Shown here piece by piece: positions 25,125-35,112 of a stretch of DNA of 64,000 bases; the first letter of the stretch is position 1; every line of letters begins with the position of its first letter. Position numbers and translations under genes: made by a program. The DNA is from Nocardiopsis mwathae (GTDB lineage Bacteria; Actinomycetota; Actinomycetes; Streptosporangiales; Streptosporangiaceae), in NCBI RefSeq assembly GCF_014201195.1, contig NZ_JACHDS010000001.1:186001-250000 (forward strand), written 5' to 3'. A model generated the notes under the pieces. It made no database searches, was not told the origin of the DNA, and worked only from the letters and a program-made list of their open reading frames with translations.

Positions 25125-27197
25125 GTGCTGCCCGCCCCGCCCCCGCAGTCGTCCCCCGCGCGTCCCGCCGCCCCAGGCCCCGCCCGCCCCGCCGCGGGGC
25201 CGGGTACCGGCCACCGGCCCGAGATCCACGGCCTGCGCGGGCTCGCCGTCCTGCTCGTGGTCGTCTACCACATCTGGTTCGGCCGTGTCTCGGGAGGCGT
25301 CGACGTCTTCCTCCTGCTCAGCGGCTTCCTGATCACGGGCTCGCTGGTCAGGATGGTGGAGCGCAGGGGGCGGGTGGACGTCGCGGCGTTCTGGACCCGG
25401 CTGGTCAGGAGGCTCTTTCCGGCGGCATCGGTGGCCCTGGCGGGGGTGCTGGCCGCCGCCTACCTGTTCCTGCCGGACGACCGGTGGCGGGACACGATCC
25501 AGCAGGTCGTGGCCGCCGCGCTGTACTACGAGAACTGGTGGCTGGCGGCCGAGTCCGTCGACTACCTGGCGAACAACAGCGCGGCCGGCCCGGTGCAGCA
25601 CTTCTGGTCGCTGTCCATCCAGGGGCAGTTCTACCTGCTGTGGCCCCTGCTCGTGGGCGCGGCGGCGGTCATCGCCGCGCGGTCCGGATGGGGCCTGCGC
25701 CGGACCGTCCTCGCCGCGGTCGCGACGGTCTTCGCCCTATCCCTCACCTACTCGGTCCTGGCCACGGCCGCCGACCAGCGGTGGGCCTACTTCGACACCG
25801 GCGCGCGGCTGTGGGAGCTCGCCCTCGGCGGCCTCCTCGCACTCGCCCTGCCCCACCTCCACCTCGGCCACCGGACACGTGTCGTGCTGGGCTGGCTCGG
25901 CCTGGCCGCGCTGGTGTCCTGCGGAATGCTGATCCCGGCGACGGCCTTCCCGGGGTTCGCCGCCCTGTGGCCGACGGGCGCGGCCGTGCTGATCATCCTC
26001 GCCGGAACGACGAACAGCCGCTACGCCGCCGACCGCCTGCTGACCTGCAGGCCGCTGCACGCGGTCGGGGACATCTCCTACGCGCTGTACCTGTGGCACT
26101 GGCCGGTGCTGGTCTGCTACCTCGCCGTCACCGACCGGACCCTGCCCAGCGCACTCGGCGGCGCCTACGTCGTGGCCGTCTCCGCCCTCCTCGCCGTCGC
26201 CACCAGGTATCTGATCGAAGACCGCGTCGAACGGTTCGCCACGACCCACCGCACCCGCCTCATCGCCCCCGCGGTCGCCCTGGCCTGCCTGCTGCCGGTC
26301 CTGACGGCGGCGGGCGGCTGGTCGGCCCACCTGACCGCGCAGCAGAAGCGACTGGAGGCCCTCGTCGCCGACCCGGCCCACTACCCCGGGGCCGCCGCGC
26401 TCACGGGCGAGACGGAGCCGCCCGACCTCCCCGTCTACCCTCCACCGGCAGAAGCGGCCGACGACGTCCCGACCACCTACGCGGACGGCTGCAACCAGGA
26501 CACCGCCGGGTCAGAGGTCCTCACCTGCACCTACGGCCCTGACGGTGCCGAGCGGACCATCGCCCTGGTCGGCGGCTCGCACGCGGCCCACTGGTTCCCG
26601 GCCCTGGAGGAGATCGCGCAGGACAACGGCTGGCGCATCGTCAACATCGTCAAGGGCGCCTGCCTGTTCACCGATGCTCCGCAGACCTACAAGGGCGCGG
26701 AGTACACCTCCTGCGCGGAGTGGAACCGCGGCGTCATGACCGAACTCGCCGACCTGCGCCCCGACGCGGTCTTCACGACGGCCACGACGACGAGCCTCGA
26801 CACGGAGGCGGGCTACGGTGAGGAAACGGTGGTCGACGGCTACACGGCCAAATGGCGGGCCCTCGCCGCCCTCGGCATCGACGTCATCGCCATCCGCGAC
26901 ACTCCGCGACTCGGCTTCGACACCGCCTCCTGCGTGGCAGCCAAGCCCCCATCGGACTGTGCCGGAGCCCGCTCCGACTCCCTCGCCGAGGAGTCCCCCC
27001 TCTCCGACCTGGCGGACGCCCCCGCCAACGTGACGTTCCTCGACCTCACCGACCACCTCTGCACCGCCGACCGCTGCCCGGCGGTCATCGGCAACGTCCT
27101 CGTCTACTGGGACGGCGGCCACATCACCACCACCTACATGCGCACCCTGGCCCCACCCCTCGAAACCCGGATGCGCCCCGTGACAGGGGAGTGGTGA
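25125..27197 (+). CDS. OafA/YrhL-type acyltransferase with C-terminal SGNH domain
   Basis: A 690-residue membrane acyltransferase (acyltransferase 3 family). Residues about 30-385 form the multi-helix domain: the signature histidine region ItemHGLRGLAV... is seen as PEIHGLRGLAVLLVVVYH, then VDVFLLLSGFLITGSL, FWSLSIQGQFYLLWP and SYALYLWHWP. Residues about 455-690 are an extracytoplasmic SGNH-like domain with the serine block LVGGSHAAHW and the catalytic DxxH in YWDGGHITTTY. Such proteins O-acetylate or otherwise acylate peptidoglycan or surface polysaccharides, the SGNH domain completing transfer outside the membrane. GTG 25125 follows a weak GAGG. It stands alone; the gap to its divergent neighbour is 172 bases. 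Confidence 0.9.
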   Translation: MLPAPPPQSSPARPAAPGPARPAAGPGTGHRPEIHGLRGLAVLLVVVYHIWFGRVSGGVDVFLLLSGFLITGSLVRMVERRGRVDVAAFWTRLVRRLFPAASVALAGVLAAAYLFLPDDRWRDTIQQVVAAALYYENWWLAAESVDYLANNSAAGPVQHFWSLSIQGQFYLLWPLLVGAAAVIAARSGWGLRRTVLAAVATVFALSLTYSVLATAADQRWAYFDTGARLWELALGGLLALALPHLHLGHRTRVVLGWLGLAALVSCGMLIPATAFPGFAALWPTGAAVLIILAGTTNSRYAADRLLTCRPLHAVGDISYALYLWHWPVLVCYLAVTDRTLPSALGGAYVVAVSALLAVATRYLIEDRVERFATTHRTRLIAPAVALACLLPVLTAAGGWSAHLTAQQKRLEALVADPAHYPGAAALTGETEPPDLPVYPPPAEAADDVPTTYADGCNQDTAGSEVLTCTYGPDGAERTIALVGGSHAAHWFPALEEIAQDNGWRIVNIVKGACLFTDAPQTYKGAEYTSCAEWNRGVMTELADLRPDAVFTTATTTSLDTEAGYGEETVVDGYTAKWRALAALGIDVIAIRDTPRLGFDTASCVAAKPPSDCAGARSDSLAEESPLSDLADAPANVTFLDLTDHLCTADRCPAVIGNVLVYWDGGHITTTYMRTLAPPLETRMRPVTGEW

Positions 27198-27252
27198 GAA
27201 CGTCGGAGCCGACCGGCCTCAGCGACCGCGCGTACCGGATCGGCCGCTGGGG

Positions 27253-27756
27253 TCACGATGCGGCCACGAGAATCCTCTGCCGCCACGCTTCGGGGTCGGG
27301 GACCACCATGACGTACCTCTTCCCAGAGTCCGTCGTGACGGCGATGGCCGGGCCGCTCCGCATGATGATTCCGATGCTTCCGCCGTATCCGACCCGCAGG
27401 CCGACGCCGAGGTAGTCGGCGAAGGCGTCGACCGAGGTCACCTCGACCGACCGAATCCGGCCGACGGGGATGGTGAACGTCCAGACCGGAAACGCCCTCA
27501 GCCGTAGGGTTCCGCCCGCGACGCTGATCTCGCCGCGCATGAAGCCGACCATCCACGCCAGCGCGATACCGAGGGCGGGAATCCAGGCGTGGACGACGGC
27601 GGCCCCGGGCTCCGCTGTGAGGATCAGCACATAGGTGCCGAGCGTGGCCGCCAGCACGGGAAGCGCGATCAAGGCGACCCAGGGCGTCGGGCGCACGATG
27701 GCCAAAGGTGGTGGGCCAGGGGGTGATGGAGCGCGGTTTTCCTGCTCGTCGGCCAT
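27253..27756 (-). CDS. two-TM membrane protein with PH-like domain
   Basis: A 167-residue protein. After a Pro-rich cytoplasmic stretch there are two hydrophobic helices (WVALIALPVLAATLGTYVLI and AWIPALGIALAWMVGF), then a C-terminal ~85-residue region (LRAFPVWTFTIPVGRIRSVE, YVMVVPDPEAW) with strand pattern like bacterial PH domains. ATG 27756 is used; further upstream in-frame codons would add a low-complexity leader. The function is unknown. The small membrane gene at 27896 diverges from it. Confidence 0.65.
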   Translation of the reverse strand: MADEQENRAPSPPGPPPLAIVRPTPWVALIALPVLAATLGTYVLILTAEPGAAVVHAWIPALGIALAWMVGFMRGEISVAGGTLRLRAFPVWTFTIPVGRIRSVEVTSVDAFADYLGVGLRVGYGGSIGIIMRSGPAIAVTTDSGKRYVMVVPDPEAWRQRILVAAS

Positions 27757-27895
27757 ATTCCGTCTCTCGTCACGCCCACGCGAGGCCGGGGGCGGTTCTT
27801 CCGGGGCAACGGGTCCTGTTCCCGATCCCGGTGGGCCTGAACCGGCGCGACACGGCGGCTGTAGGGTTGCGGGGTTCTCAGAGGAGGTCATGCGC

Positions 27896-28093
27896 ATGGA
27901 TGACGGACGTCGCTTCGAGCTGCAGCTCTACCTGATGCTTGCGTCGATGGCGGGCCTACTCGTCATGGTTTTCGCCCTCGCTTCGGCGGAGACGGGATTC
28001 ATGGCCGCCATCACAGGGTTCCCCATCGCCGTCGCGGCGACCGTGTCGCAGATCCGCGACCTCCGGCGCCTTCGTCGGCCGGACCCGCGCTGA
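27896..28093 (+). CDS. small two-helix membrane protein
   Basis: A 65-residue protein preceded by an ideal AGGAGG 8 bases before ATG 27896 (ATG 27890 is the alternative). It has two hydrophobic helices (LYLMLASMAGLLVMVFALAS and FMAAITGFPIAVAATVS) and an arginine-rich C-terminus (RDLRRLRRPDPR), so it would sit hairpin-like in the membrane with the basic tail inside. I do not recognise a family. The divergent neighbour also encodes a two-helix membrane protein. Confidence 0.6.
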   Translation: MDDGRRFELQLYLMLASMAGLLVMVFALASAETGFMAAITGFPIAVAATVSQIRDLRRLRRPDPR

Positions 28094-28206
28094 CCATGGC
28101 GATCGCCGCGACGGAACGGACAAAATCGCCGCCTTTCGCCATGATCATTTTCGGGAACCGCGGTTCCCGACACCCCCTGTCAGGTGGTCGATGATCGACT
28201 GGCCGC

Positions 28207-28719
28207 ATGACGGAGACATCGATTCTGGTGCTGGGCGCCACGGGGACGACGGGGCGGAGGGTGGCCGGGCTGCTGCGGGAGGCCGGTCATCGGGTGCGGG
28301 GCGCGTCGCGGCGCGGGGAGGTTCCGTTCGACTGGGGTGACCCCGCCACCTGGGACCTCGTGCTGGACGGGGCGTCGCGGATGTATCTGATGGCGCCGCA
28401 CGAGCTGCCGATCGCACCCGCTTTCGCGGCCCGGTCGGTCGAGCGCGGGGTGGAGCGGATCGTGCTGCTGTCCAGCGGGGCCATCGAGGTGATGGGCGAC
28501 GAGCGGCTGATGGCCGCCGAGCATCTCGTGCAGGCGTCCGGCGCCGAGTGGACGATCGTGCGGCCGGACTGGTTCGACCAGAACTTCGACGAGGGCTTCT
28601 TCCACCCCGCCATCATGGCCGGGCGGGTCACCGTGCCGATGGGGGAGGTCCGGCAGGTGTTCGTCGACGCCGACGACATCGCCGCGGTCGCCGTGGCCCG
28701 GGGTGCCTGGCGCCACTGA
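28207..28719 (+). CDS. NmrA-like NAD(P)-binding protein, C-terminally truncated
   Basis: A 170-residue protein with the Rossmann loop [17 protein letters not shown] and typical later blocks of NmrA-like/atypical short-chain dehydrogenases ([41 protein letters not shown]). Full-length relatives run to about 260-290 residues, continuing with a segment that completes the substrate lobe. Here the frame reads GAWRH and stops directly after the [10 protein letters not shown] helix, so roughly the last third is missing. A palindromic element starts 15 bases after the stop. It may be a decayed gene or a shortened binding protein; enzymatic activity is doubtful. Confidence 0.75.
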   Translation: MTETSILVLGATGTTGRRVAGLLREAGHRVRGASRRGEVPFDWGDPATWDLVLDGASRMYLMAPHELPIAPAFAARSVERGVERIVLLSSGAIEVMGDERLMAAEHLVQASGAEWTIVRPDWFDQNFDEGFFHPAIMAGRVTVPMGEVRQVFVDADDIAAVAVARGAWRH

Positions 28720-28734
28720 GCCAACACGCCCCCT

Positions 28735-28800
28735 CCGTTGATCTCGGGGATATCGGGGTATCAGCGCCGAATTTCACCCCGATATCTCCGAGATCAACGG
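28735..28800. terminator. palindromic element / bidirectional terminator, copy 1
   Basis: Two 25-base arms (28735-28759 and 28776-28800; the left begins CCGTTGATCTCGGGGATATC) pair with a single mismatch. They lie between convergent genes, 15 bases after one stop and 14 bases before the other. A closely related element is at 60892-60955, also at a convergent junction. It likely terminates transcription from both sides and belongs to a repeat family. Confidence 0.8.
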
Positions 28801-28814
28801 AGGATGCGGGCCGG

Positions 28815-29306
28815 TTACCGGGGGCGGGGGCGCTGCTCCTGCTCTTGGCGTTGACGGAGGAGGCGCAGGGCCTTCTGCTTCTCGAAGTCCATGGCGCGCA
28901 CCGGCGGCGGGGTCAGGCGGCCCAGCCGTTCGCCGAACGAGCGGACCCGCGCAAGCGTGGTGGGTTCGGAGAGCATGCGCAGTGCGAACGCGAGCGCCGC
29001 CGGGGTGATGCCGTAGGCGCGCTCCAGTTCCAGGCCGACCGCGATGGTGCGCAGGTCGGATTCGGAGAACCGGCGGTGCCGGTGCCCGCGACCCGTGGGC
29101 TGTTCCTTGGTGACCGGCAGCAGCCCCAGGCTCTCCCGGTAGCGCAGCATTCGGGCGCTGGTGTCCAGCCGCTGCGCCGCCGCCGAGATGGGGATGCGCT
29201 CGTGACCGGACTCACCACCGGTACTCCGCGCGGGCGCCTGCTCACCGCCGGCGCGCTCGGCGGCTCCGGGACGCGGGGCGGCGCGGGGTGTCTCGTCGTC
29301 GGCCAT
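28815..29306 (-). CDS. MerR-family transcriptional regulator
   Basis: A 163-residue regulator. After a ~45-residue disordered, Ala/Pro-rich leader comes a MerR-type winged helix: [20 protein letters not shown], then [12 protein letters not shown] and [13 protein letters not shown] helical stretch follows ([19 protein letters not shown]), ending in a charged Arg/Gln tail instead of a ligand-binding domain. The wing lacks the canonical YY pair. ATG 29306 has no ribosome site but has TAGAGT 7 bases upstream, so it is probably leaderless. It diverges from ahcY across only 141 bases and could regulate it. Effector is unknown. Confidence 0.85.
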   Translation of the reverse strand: MADDETPRAAPRPGAAERAGGEQAPARSTGGESGHERIPISAAAQRLDTSARMLRYRESLGLLPVTKEQPTGRGHRHRRFSESDLRTIAVGLELERAYGITPAALAFALRMLSEPTTLARVRSFGERLGRLTPPPVRAMDFEKQKALRLLRQRQEQEQRPRPR

Positions 29307-29313
29307 GGGGGTG

Positions 29314-29319
29314 ACTCTA
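29314..29319 (-). promoter_or_regulatory. putative -10 box of merR-like gene, leaderless
   Basis: Reading leftward TAGAGT precedes the ATG by 7 bases, with no ribosome binding site. The hexamer is identical to those before the DUF3499 and SpoIIM-like genes. Confidence 0.5.
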
Positions 29320-29406
29320 ACCGGACCGCACCCCACCCCCGGTTGAATCTGACAATAAAACGTCAATTTCGACGCAAGGGTCGTGTAACGATCACACGAG
29401 CACCTC

Positions 29407-29412
29407 TAGACT
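29407..29412 (+). promoter_or_regulatory. putative -10 box of ahcY
   Basis: TAGACT about 35 bases before the ahcY start, with TGTAAC 17 bases upstream as a weak -35. A small inverted repeat TCGTGT...ACACGA (about 29381-29399) overlaps the presumed -35 region. I find no SAH riboswitch signature in the leader. Confidence 0.35.
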
Positions 29413-29447
29413 CGGGTCGCATCCACCCGTCTGGAGTGAGGACACGC

Positions 29448-30884
<1,437 letters not shown>

Positions 30885-30923
30885 TACCGGCACCGACCTC
30901 TACCGGTAGCGACACACCACGAC

Positions 30924-32186
30924 ATGGCAGTTCCCGAGCATGACGTCGCGGACCTCGGCCTTGCCCGGGCCGGGGTCCGGCGCGTCGAGTGGGCGGCCCG
31001 CGCCATGCCCGCGCTGCGCCAGGTGCACGACCGGTTCGCCACCGAGCGGCCGCTGGCCGGGCTCCGCCTGGCCGCGTGCATGCACGTCACCGCGGAGACC
31101 GCGAACCTGCTGCGCGCCCTGCGCGCCGGCGGTGCGCAGATCGCGCTGGCCGCCTCCAACCCCCTGTCCACCCAGGACGACACCGCCGCCGCGCTCGTCA
31201 CGGACTACGACGTCACCGTCTATGCGCGCGCCGGTATGGACGCCGAGAGCTACGACCGCAATCTGCTGGCGGTCCTGGAACACCGGCCGCACATGCTCCT
31301 GGACGACGGCTGCGACCTGGTCAACCTCGCCTCACTGGAGCGGCCGGAGCTGCTCGGCGACACCTTCGGTGGCTGTGAGCAGACCACGACCGGCGTCATC
31401 CGGCTGCGTCAGATGAGCGCCGAGGGCGCCCTGACCCTGCCCATGGTGGCGGTCAACGACACCGCGACCAAGCGGATGTTCGACAACCGCTACGGCACCG
31501 GGCAGTCCACCATCGACGGCATCATGCGCGCGACCAACGCGATGCTCGCCGGGCGCACGATGGTCGTGGCCGGCTTCGGCTACTGCGGGCGCGGTCTGGC
31601 CGAGCGCGCCCGCGGGATGGGCGCCCGGGTCATCGTCACCGAGGTCGACCCCGTCAAGGCGCTCGACGCGGTGATGCAGGGCTACACCGTGCTGCCGATG
31701 GACGAGGCCGCCCCGATCGGCGACGTGCTCGTGACCGTCACCGGCAACCGGGACGTGATCCGCGCCGAGCACATCGCCTCCCTCAAGGACGGCGCGGTGC
31801 TCGCCAACTCCGGCCACTTCGACGTCGAGATCGACCTGCAGGCGCTGGAGTCGCTGGCGGTGGAGGTCCGGCACGAGGTGCGCCCCCAGGCCGACGAGTA
31901 CGTGCTGGGCGACGGCCGCCGTATCGTCCTGCTGGCCGAGGGCCGCCTGGTCAACCTCGGCGCCGCCGAGGGCCACCCGGCCGCGGTGATGGACCTGTCG
32001 TTCTCGGTGCAGGCGCTCACCACCGAATGGCTGGCCCGGCACCGGGACACGCTCACCCCCGGTGTGCTGGACGTCCCGGCCGACATCGACACCGAGGTCG
32101 CCCGCCTGGAGCTGGCCGCCCTGGGTGTGGGCATCGACCACCTCACCCCGGAGCAGGAGGAGTACCTGCACTCCTGGCACGCCTGA
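30924..32186 (+). CDS. second AdoHcy hydrolase-family protein, short archaeal/thermophile-like form
   Basis: A 420-residue paralogue of the preceding enzyme. It keeps the catalytic set (ACMHVTAETAN, LDDGCDLV, EQTTTGVIRL, NDTATKRMFDN) and the NAD loop GFGYCGRGLAERA near residue 217. Two differences mark it as another subfamily: the ~40-residue insertion of bacterial AhcY is missing, and the C-terminus ends EEYLHSWHA in place of KxDHYRY. Short forms are typical of archaea and thermophiles, where some prefer S-inosylhomocysteine. Whether this copy hydrolyses AdoHcy, the inosyl analogue or a related nucleoside thioether cannot be told by reading. No clear ribosome site precedes ATG 30924; the 39-base gap suggests co-transcription with ahcY. 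Confidence 0.88.
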   Translation: MAVPEHDVADLGLARAGVRRVEWAARAMPALRQVHDRFATERPLAGLRLAACMHVTAETANLLRALRAGGAQIALAASNPLSTQDDTAAALVTDYDVTVYARAGMDAESYDRNLLAVLEHRPHMLLDDGCDLVNLASLERPELLGDTFGGCEQTTTGVIRLRQMSAEGALTLPMVAVNDTATKRMFDNRYGTGQSTIDGIMRATNAMLAGRTMVVAGFGYCGRGLAERARGMGARVIVTEVDPVKALDAVMQGYTVLPMDEAAPIGDVLVTVTGNRDVIRAEHIASLKDGAVLANSGHFDVEIDLQALESLAVEVRHEVRPQADEYVLGDGRRIVLLAEGRLVNLGAAEGHPAAVMDLSFSVQALTTEWLARHRDTLTPGVLDVPADIDTEVARLELAALGVGIDHLTPEQEEYLHSWHA

Positions 32187-32250
32187 CGCGCGACCGGGGC
32201 GTCCTCCGCCCTCCGCGATGCCGGTGTCCGGCCGCAGGGTGTTCCGATGT

Positions 32251-32302
32251 TCTCGGGCGAACGGTTCGGATTCCATCGATTACTCGAACCGTTCGCCCGA
32301 GA
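32251..32302. terminator. bidirectional hairpin between AhcY paralogue and RDD gene
   Basis: Perfect 18-base arms (TCTCGGGCGAACGGTTCG and its complement) separated by 16 bases lie between convergent genes. Confidence 0.7.
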
Positions 32303-32360
32303 CCACCGGAGAGGTGGGGGAGGGGGATGCGCGGAGGGGCGGCCCGGTCGGCCGGGCGGA

Positions 32361-33161
32361 TCACCCCGTCGGCCGGCCGGCCTGCCGTGCGGCGAGCCGT
32401 TCCTCCTCGCGGCGGCGGCGCTCGGCGAGAACGGCCGCCAGGTACTCCGGCGGCGCGGTCCCCGGCGGCGGGGGCGGGCCGACCGAGGCGGCCACCATGT
32501 CGGCGATCCGCACGCCCATCTCGTAGCGCGCCTGCTCGGTGAGTTCTCCGTAGCGCAGCACGTACTGGCGGGCCATGGCCGCGGTTTCCGAGGGAAGCCC
32601 GGCCAGCTGGGCGGTGGACGCCCACACGGCCAGCCGGGGCGGCATCAGGATGGTCTCGTCGCGCCTTCCCCCGGTGCGCTCGGAGACCACCATCGTCCCG
32701 GCGAGGAAGTCGCCGACCCGGCGCCCGTCGCGGTTGGTCAGCGAGACGACCAGGGCGACCACGCCGAACAGGGTCCAGATCTCGACCACCGCGGTCAGTG
32801 CGCGGGCCAGCGCCTGGCGGAACCGCACCGGCGAGCCGTCGGTGCCGACCACCCGCAGCCCGAGCGCCATCTTGCCGGGCGAGCGGCCGCGGGTGGAGGT
32901 CTCGAACGCGGTCGGGTAGCCGACGAGGATCAGCACGGTCAGGCCGAGCTGGACGGCGGCCGTCGCGGCGGGGTCGACCCCCTCGGCGATCCGGCCGACG
33001 AGGACGTTCACCCCGATGACGGCGGCGACCTGCAGGCCGATGTCGACGAACAGCGCGGCCATGCGCGTCGCGAACCCGGCCGGGCGCAGGTCGAGTACCA
33101 CCGCGTCCCCGGTGACCAGCGAGGACTGCCCGTGTGTAGGTCCGGTGCCCGGATACGCCAC
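32361..33161 (-). CDS. RDD-family membrane protein
   Basis: A 266-residue RDD protein: GFATRMAALFVDIGLQ with the Arg...Asp-Asp-type motif in the first helix, SPGKMALGLRVVGTDG and the later membrane helix VVEIWTLFGVVALVVS. After the three to four helices of the domain, a cytoplasmic tail of ~100 residues contains a helical, Arg/Glu-rich end (AAVLAERRRREEERLAARQ). RDD proteins are small transport-like membrane proteins of uncertain role. It starts at GTG 33161 and diverges from the SpoIIM-like gene; the same pair occurs together in other actinobacteria next to MoxR and DUF58 genes. Confidence 0.88.
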   Translation of the reverse strand: MAYPGTGPTHGQSSLVTGDAVVLDLRPAGFATRMAALFVDIGLQVAAVIGVNVLVGRIAEGVDPAATAAVQLGLTVLILVGYPTAFETSTRGRSPGKMALGLRVVGTDGSPVRFRQALARALTAVVEIWTLFGVVALVVSLTNRDGRRVGDFLAGTMVVSERTGGRRDETILMPPRLAVWASTAQLAGLPSETAAMARQYVLRYGELTEQARYEMGVRIADMVAASVGPPPPPGTAPPEYLAAVLAERRRREEERLAARQAGRPTG

Positions 33162-33309
33162 CGCTGCCTCTTCCCTGGTCGTAGGAGTACGCCTGTCTGC
33201 CTCCCCTCCAGTCTGTCAGCACCCGGGAAGATCGGCACGTCGGAGTCGGCCGGCGCGCGTCCGGTGACCGGCACCGGCCGCCCGATCCCGGTGCGGGGGG
33301 AGGAATGGG

Positions 33310-33315
33310 TAGAGT
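33310..33315 (+). promoter_or_regulatory. putative -10 box of SpoIIM-like gene, leaderless
   Basis: TAGAGT is followed after six bases by the GTG start at 33322, leaving no room for a ribosome binding site. Confidence 0.5.
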
Positions 33316-33321
33316 CCAGGC

Positions 33322-34317
33322 GTGGAACTCGACGTGTTCGCTGAGAAGCACCGACCCGACTGGGACCGCCTGGAGCACCTCGTGCGCAGGCGCCGGAAGC
33401 TGTCCGGCCCCGAGGTGGACGAGCTCGTCGAGCTCTACCAGAAGGTCAGCACGCACCTGTCGGTGGTCCGCTCCTCCGGCGAGGACCCGGCCCTGGTCGG
33501 CTGGCTGTCCGGTCTGGTGGCGCGGGCGCGCGCGGCGATCACCGGCGCCCACACCCCGGCCTGGCGCGACTTCACCCGGTTCTTCACCCATACCTTCCCC
33601 GCGGTGGTCTACCGGCTGCGGTGGTGGTGGATCGGGGCGACCGCCGGGTCGCTCGCGTTCGCCACGGCGCTGGCGGTGTGGGTGATCAACGACCCGCAGG
33701 TGATGGCCTCGATCGCCGCCCCGGAGCAGATCCGCCTCCTCGTCGAGCACGAGTTCGCCAACTACTACGTGGAGAACCCCGGCGCGTCCTTCGCCGCCCA
33801 GGTGTGGACGAACAACGCGTGGGTCGCCGCCCAGGCCATCGTCTTCGGCGCCTTCCTGGGGCTGCCGGTGATCTATGTGCTCGCGTTGAACAGCGCCAAC
33901 CTCGGGCTGAGTGCGGGGATCATGATCGCCCACGGCAAGGGTGACGTCTTCTTCGGCCTGATCCTCCCGCACGGCCTGCTGGAGCTGACGGCGGTGTTCG
34001 TCGCGGCGGGCGTCGGCCTGAAACTCGGCTGGACCATCATCGCCCCGGGTCACCGGCCCCGCCTGCGCGCCCTGGGCGAGGAGGCCCGCCCGGCCATCGC
34101 GGTGGCCCTGGGCCTGATCCTCGTCCTGTTCATCTCCGGGCTCATCGAGGGCCTGGTCACCGGCTGGGTCCACACCACCTGGCTGCGCATCGGCATCGGC
34201 GTGGTGGCCGAGGTCCTGTTCCTGGCCTACATCTTCACCCTCGGCCGCAAGGCCTACCTGGAGGGCGAAACCGGCGACATCGAGGAACGCCCGGCGGTGC
34301 TGCCGGTATCCGGATGA
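33322..34317 (+). CDS. SpoIIM / DUF95-family membrane protein
   Basis: A 331-residue stage II sporulation protein M family member. The N-terminal ~100 residues are cytoplasmic and helical (FAEKHRPDWDRLEHLVRR, VDELVELYQKVSTHLS). Five or more hydrophobic helices follow, with the family motif around NNAWVAAQAIVFGAFLGLPV, then GLILPHGLLELTAVFVAAG, which carries the conserved HGxxE. Despite the name, the family is widespread in non-sporulators and acts in membranes as a presumed transporter or complex subunit. The GTG start appears leaderless. In M. tuberculosis the equivalent gene (Rv3694c) neighbours MoxR, DUF58 and RDD genes, as here. Confidence 0.9.
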   Translation: MELDVFAEKHRPDWDRLEHLVRRRRKLSGPEVDELVELYQKVSTHLSVVRSSGEDPALVGWLSGLVARARAAITGAHTPAWRDFTRFFTHTFPAVVYRLRWWWIGATAGSLAFATALAVWVINDPQVMASIAAPEQIRLLVEHEFANYYVENPGASFAAQVWTNNAWVAAQAIVFGAFLGLPVIYVLALNSANLGLSAGIMIAHGKGDVFFGLILPHGLLELTAVFVAAGVGLKLGWTIIAPGHRPRLRALGEEARPAIAVALGLILVLFISGLIEGLVTGWVHTTWLRIGIGVVAEVLFLAYIFTLGRKAYLEGETGDIEERPAVLPVSG

Positions 34318-34359
34318 TTTCCATGCGGGCATGCTCCCGCCTGTAGCAAGCTTGGCGGC

Positions 34360-34695
34360 ATGGATGCAGATGGCTTGCCGCTGCAGGGGATCGGTTCGCC
34401 TGACCCGTCGGGAGGGGAAGTACAGCCGTCACCGCCCGACATGCTCGCCGAGCCTGTCCACAACCACACCCGTTGCTGGCGGTGCGGCGCTGACCTCGAA
34501 GCCGACCCGGTGACGCGACGCCTGGCGGAACGCGAAGGTCTCGAACAGATCGTCGCTGCCTATGAGGCGGAACACGGCCCCCTCAGCGAGGAAGACGTCG
34601 CACGGGCCCAGGCTGTATTCGACGCCGCTGAGCGGCGGGAGGCGGAGTGGCAGTCTCGGCAGAAACGGAAACTGGGCGGTGGCGGCCTAGATTGA
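34360..34695 (+). CDS. small protein with CxxC knuckle and antitoxin-like tail
   Basis: A 111-residue hypothetical protein. The first 35 residues are Pro/Gly-rich, then comes a single CWRC pair (HTRCWRCGADLEADP) and a charged helical tail (REGLEQIVAAYEAEHGPLSEEDVARAQ). That tail resembles the toxin-binding C-terminus of some VapB/CopG-type antitoxins (YEAEHGPLTEEE patterns). It overlaps by nine bases, convergently, the 3' end of the PIN toxin gene. It may be an orphan antitoxin or an unrelated small zinc-binding protein; the link is inference. No ribosome binding site is obvious before ATG 34360. Confidence 0.5.
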   Translation: MDADGLPLQGIGSPDPSGGEVQPSPPDMLAEPVHNHTRCWRCGADLEADPVTRRLAEREGLEQIVAAYEAEHGPLSEEDVARAQAVFDAAERREAEWQSRQKRKLGGGGLD

Positions 34696-35112
34696 TTCCG
34701 GGAGCAATGTGAAGTGATCCACGTGCTTCGGCCGAACAGCACAGAAGTGCCGCCGATCTACGGTTGCAATTCGGCTGATTTCTAGGCGCTGAGCCAGAGC
34801 CATCACTGAGGCATCGACGAAGCCGAGGCTTAGGGACGCGTACTGCCGGATGAAACTTGCCGCGCAGATAATATCCTGCTGGTCAAGTTCGACGATCTCC
34901 ATCTCGCTTTGGACCACGTCGTCGATGAATTCGGCCTCGGCTTTGCTGCCCAGATTTGATTCGACGTTCCATGCTGTCTCGGTCAGGACGGTTGTGGGGA
35001 GCAGTAGCCTTCCTGGGATCGACCCCAACAGGTCGGTGGCGACCCGATGGTGCTTGTCCCGCTTGTCGATCGCCGCCCAGAGAACTCCTGTGTCAAGGAG
35101 TGTGACGATCAT
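34687..35112 (-). CDS. vapC: VapC-type PIN-domain toxin (ribonuclease)
   Basis: A 141-residue PIN ribonuclease. The four acidic metal-binding residues are visible: Asp7 (LLDTGVLWAAID), Glu45 (TVLTETAWNVE), Asp100 (LGFVDASVMALA) and Asp119 (IATVDRRHF). VapC proteins cut specific tRNAs or rRNA when freed from their antitoxin. Its start overlaps the antitoxin stop (ATGA at 35109-35112). Base composition here is clearly lower in GC than neighbouring genes and the codons less G/C-ended, pointing to horizontal acquisition. The module interrupts the otherwise conserved SpoIIM / DUF58 neighbourhood. Confidence 0.92.
   Translation of the reverse strand: MIVTLLDTGVLWAAIDKRDKHHRVATDLLGSIPGRLLLPTTVLTETAWNVESNLGSKAEAEFIDDVVQSEMEIVELDQQDIICAASFIRQYASLSLGFVDASVMALAQRLEISRIATVDRRHFCAVRPKHVDHFTLLPESI

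Noticed and set aside
29401-29447. Possible SAH riboswitch in the ahcY leader
   Set aside because: The conserved core sequences of the SAH riboswitch are not present, and the leader is too short and unstructured.
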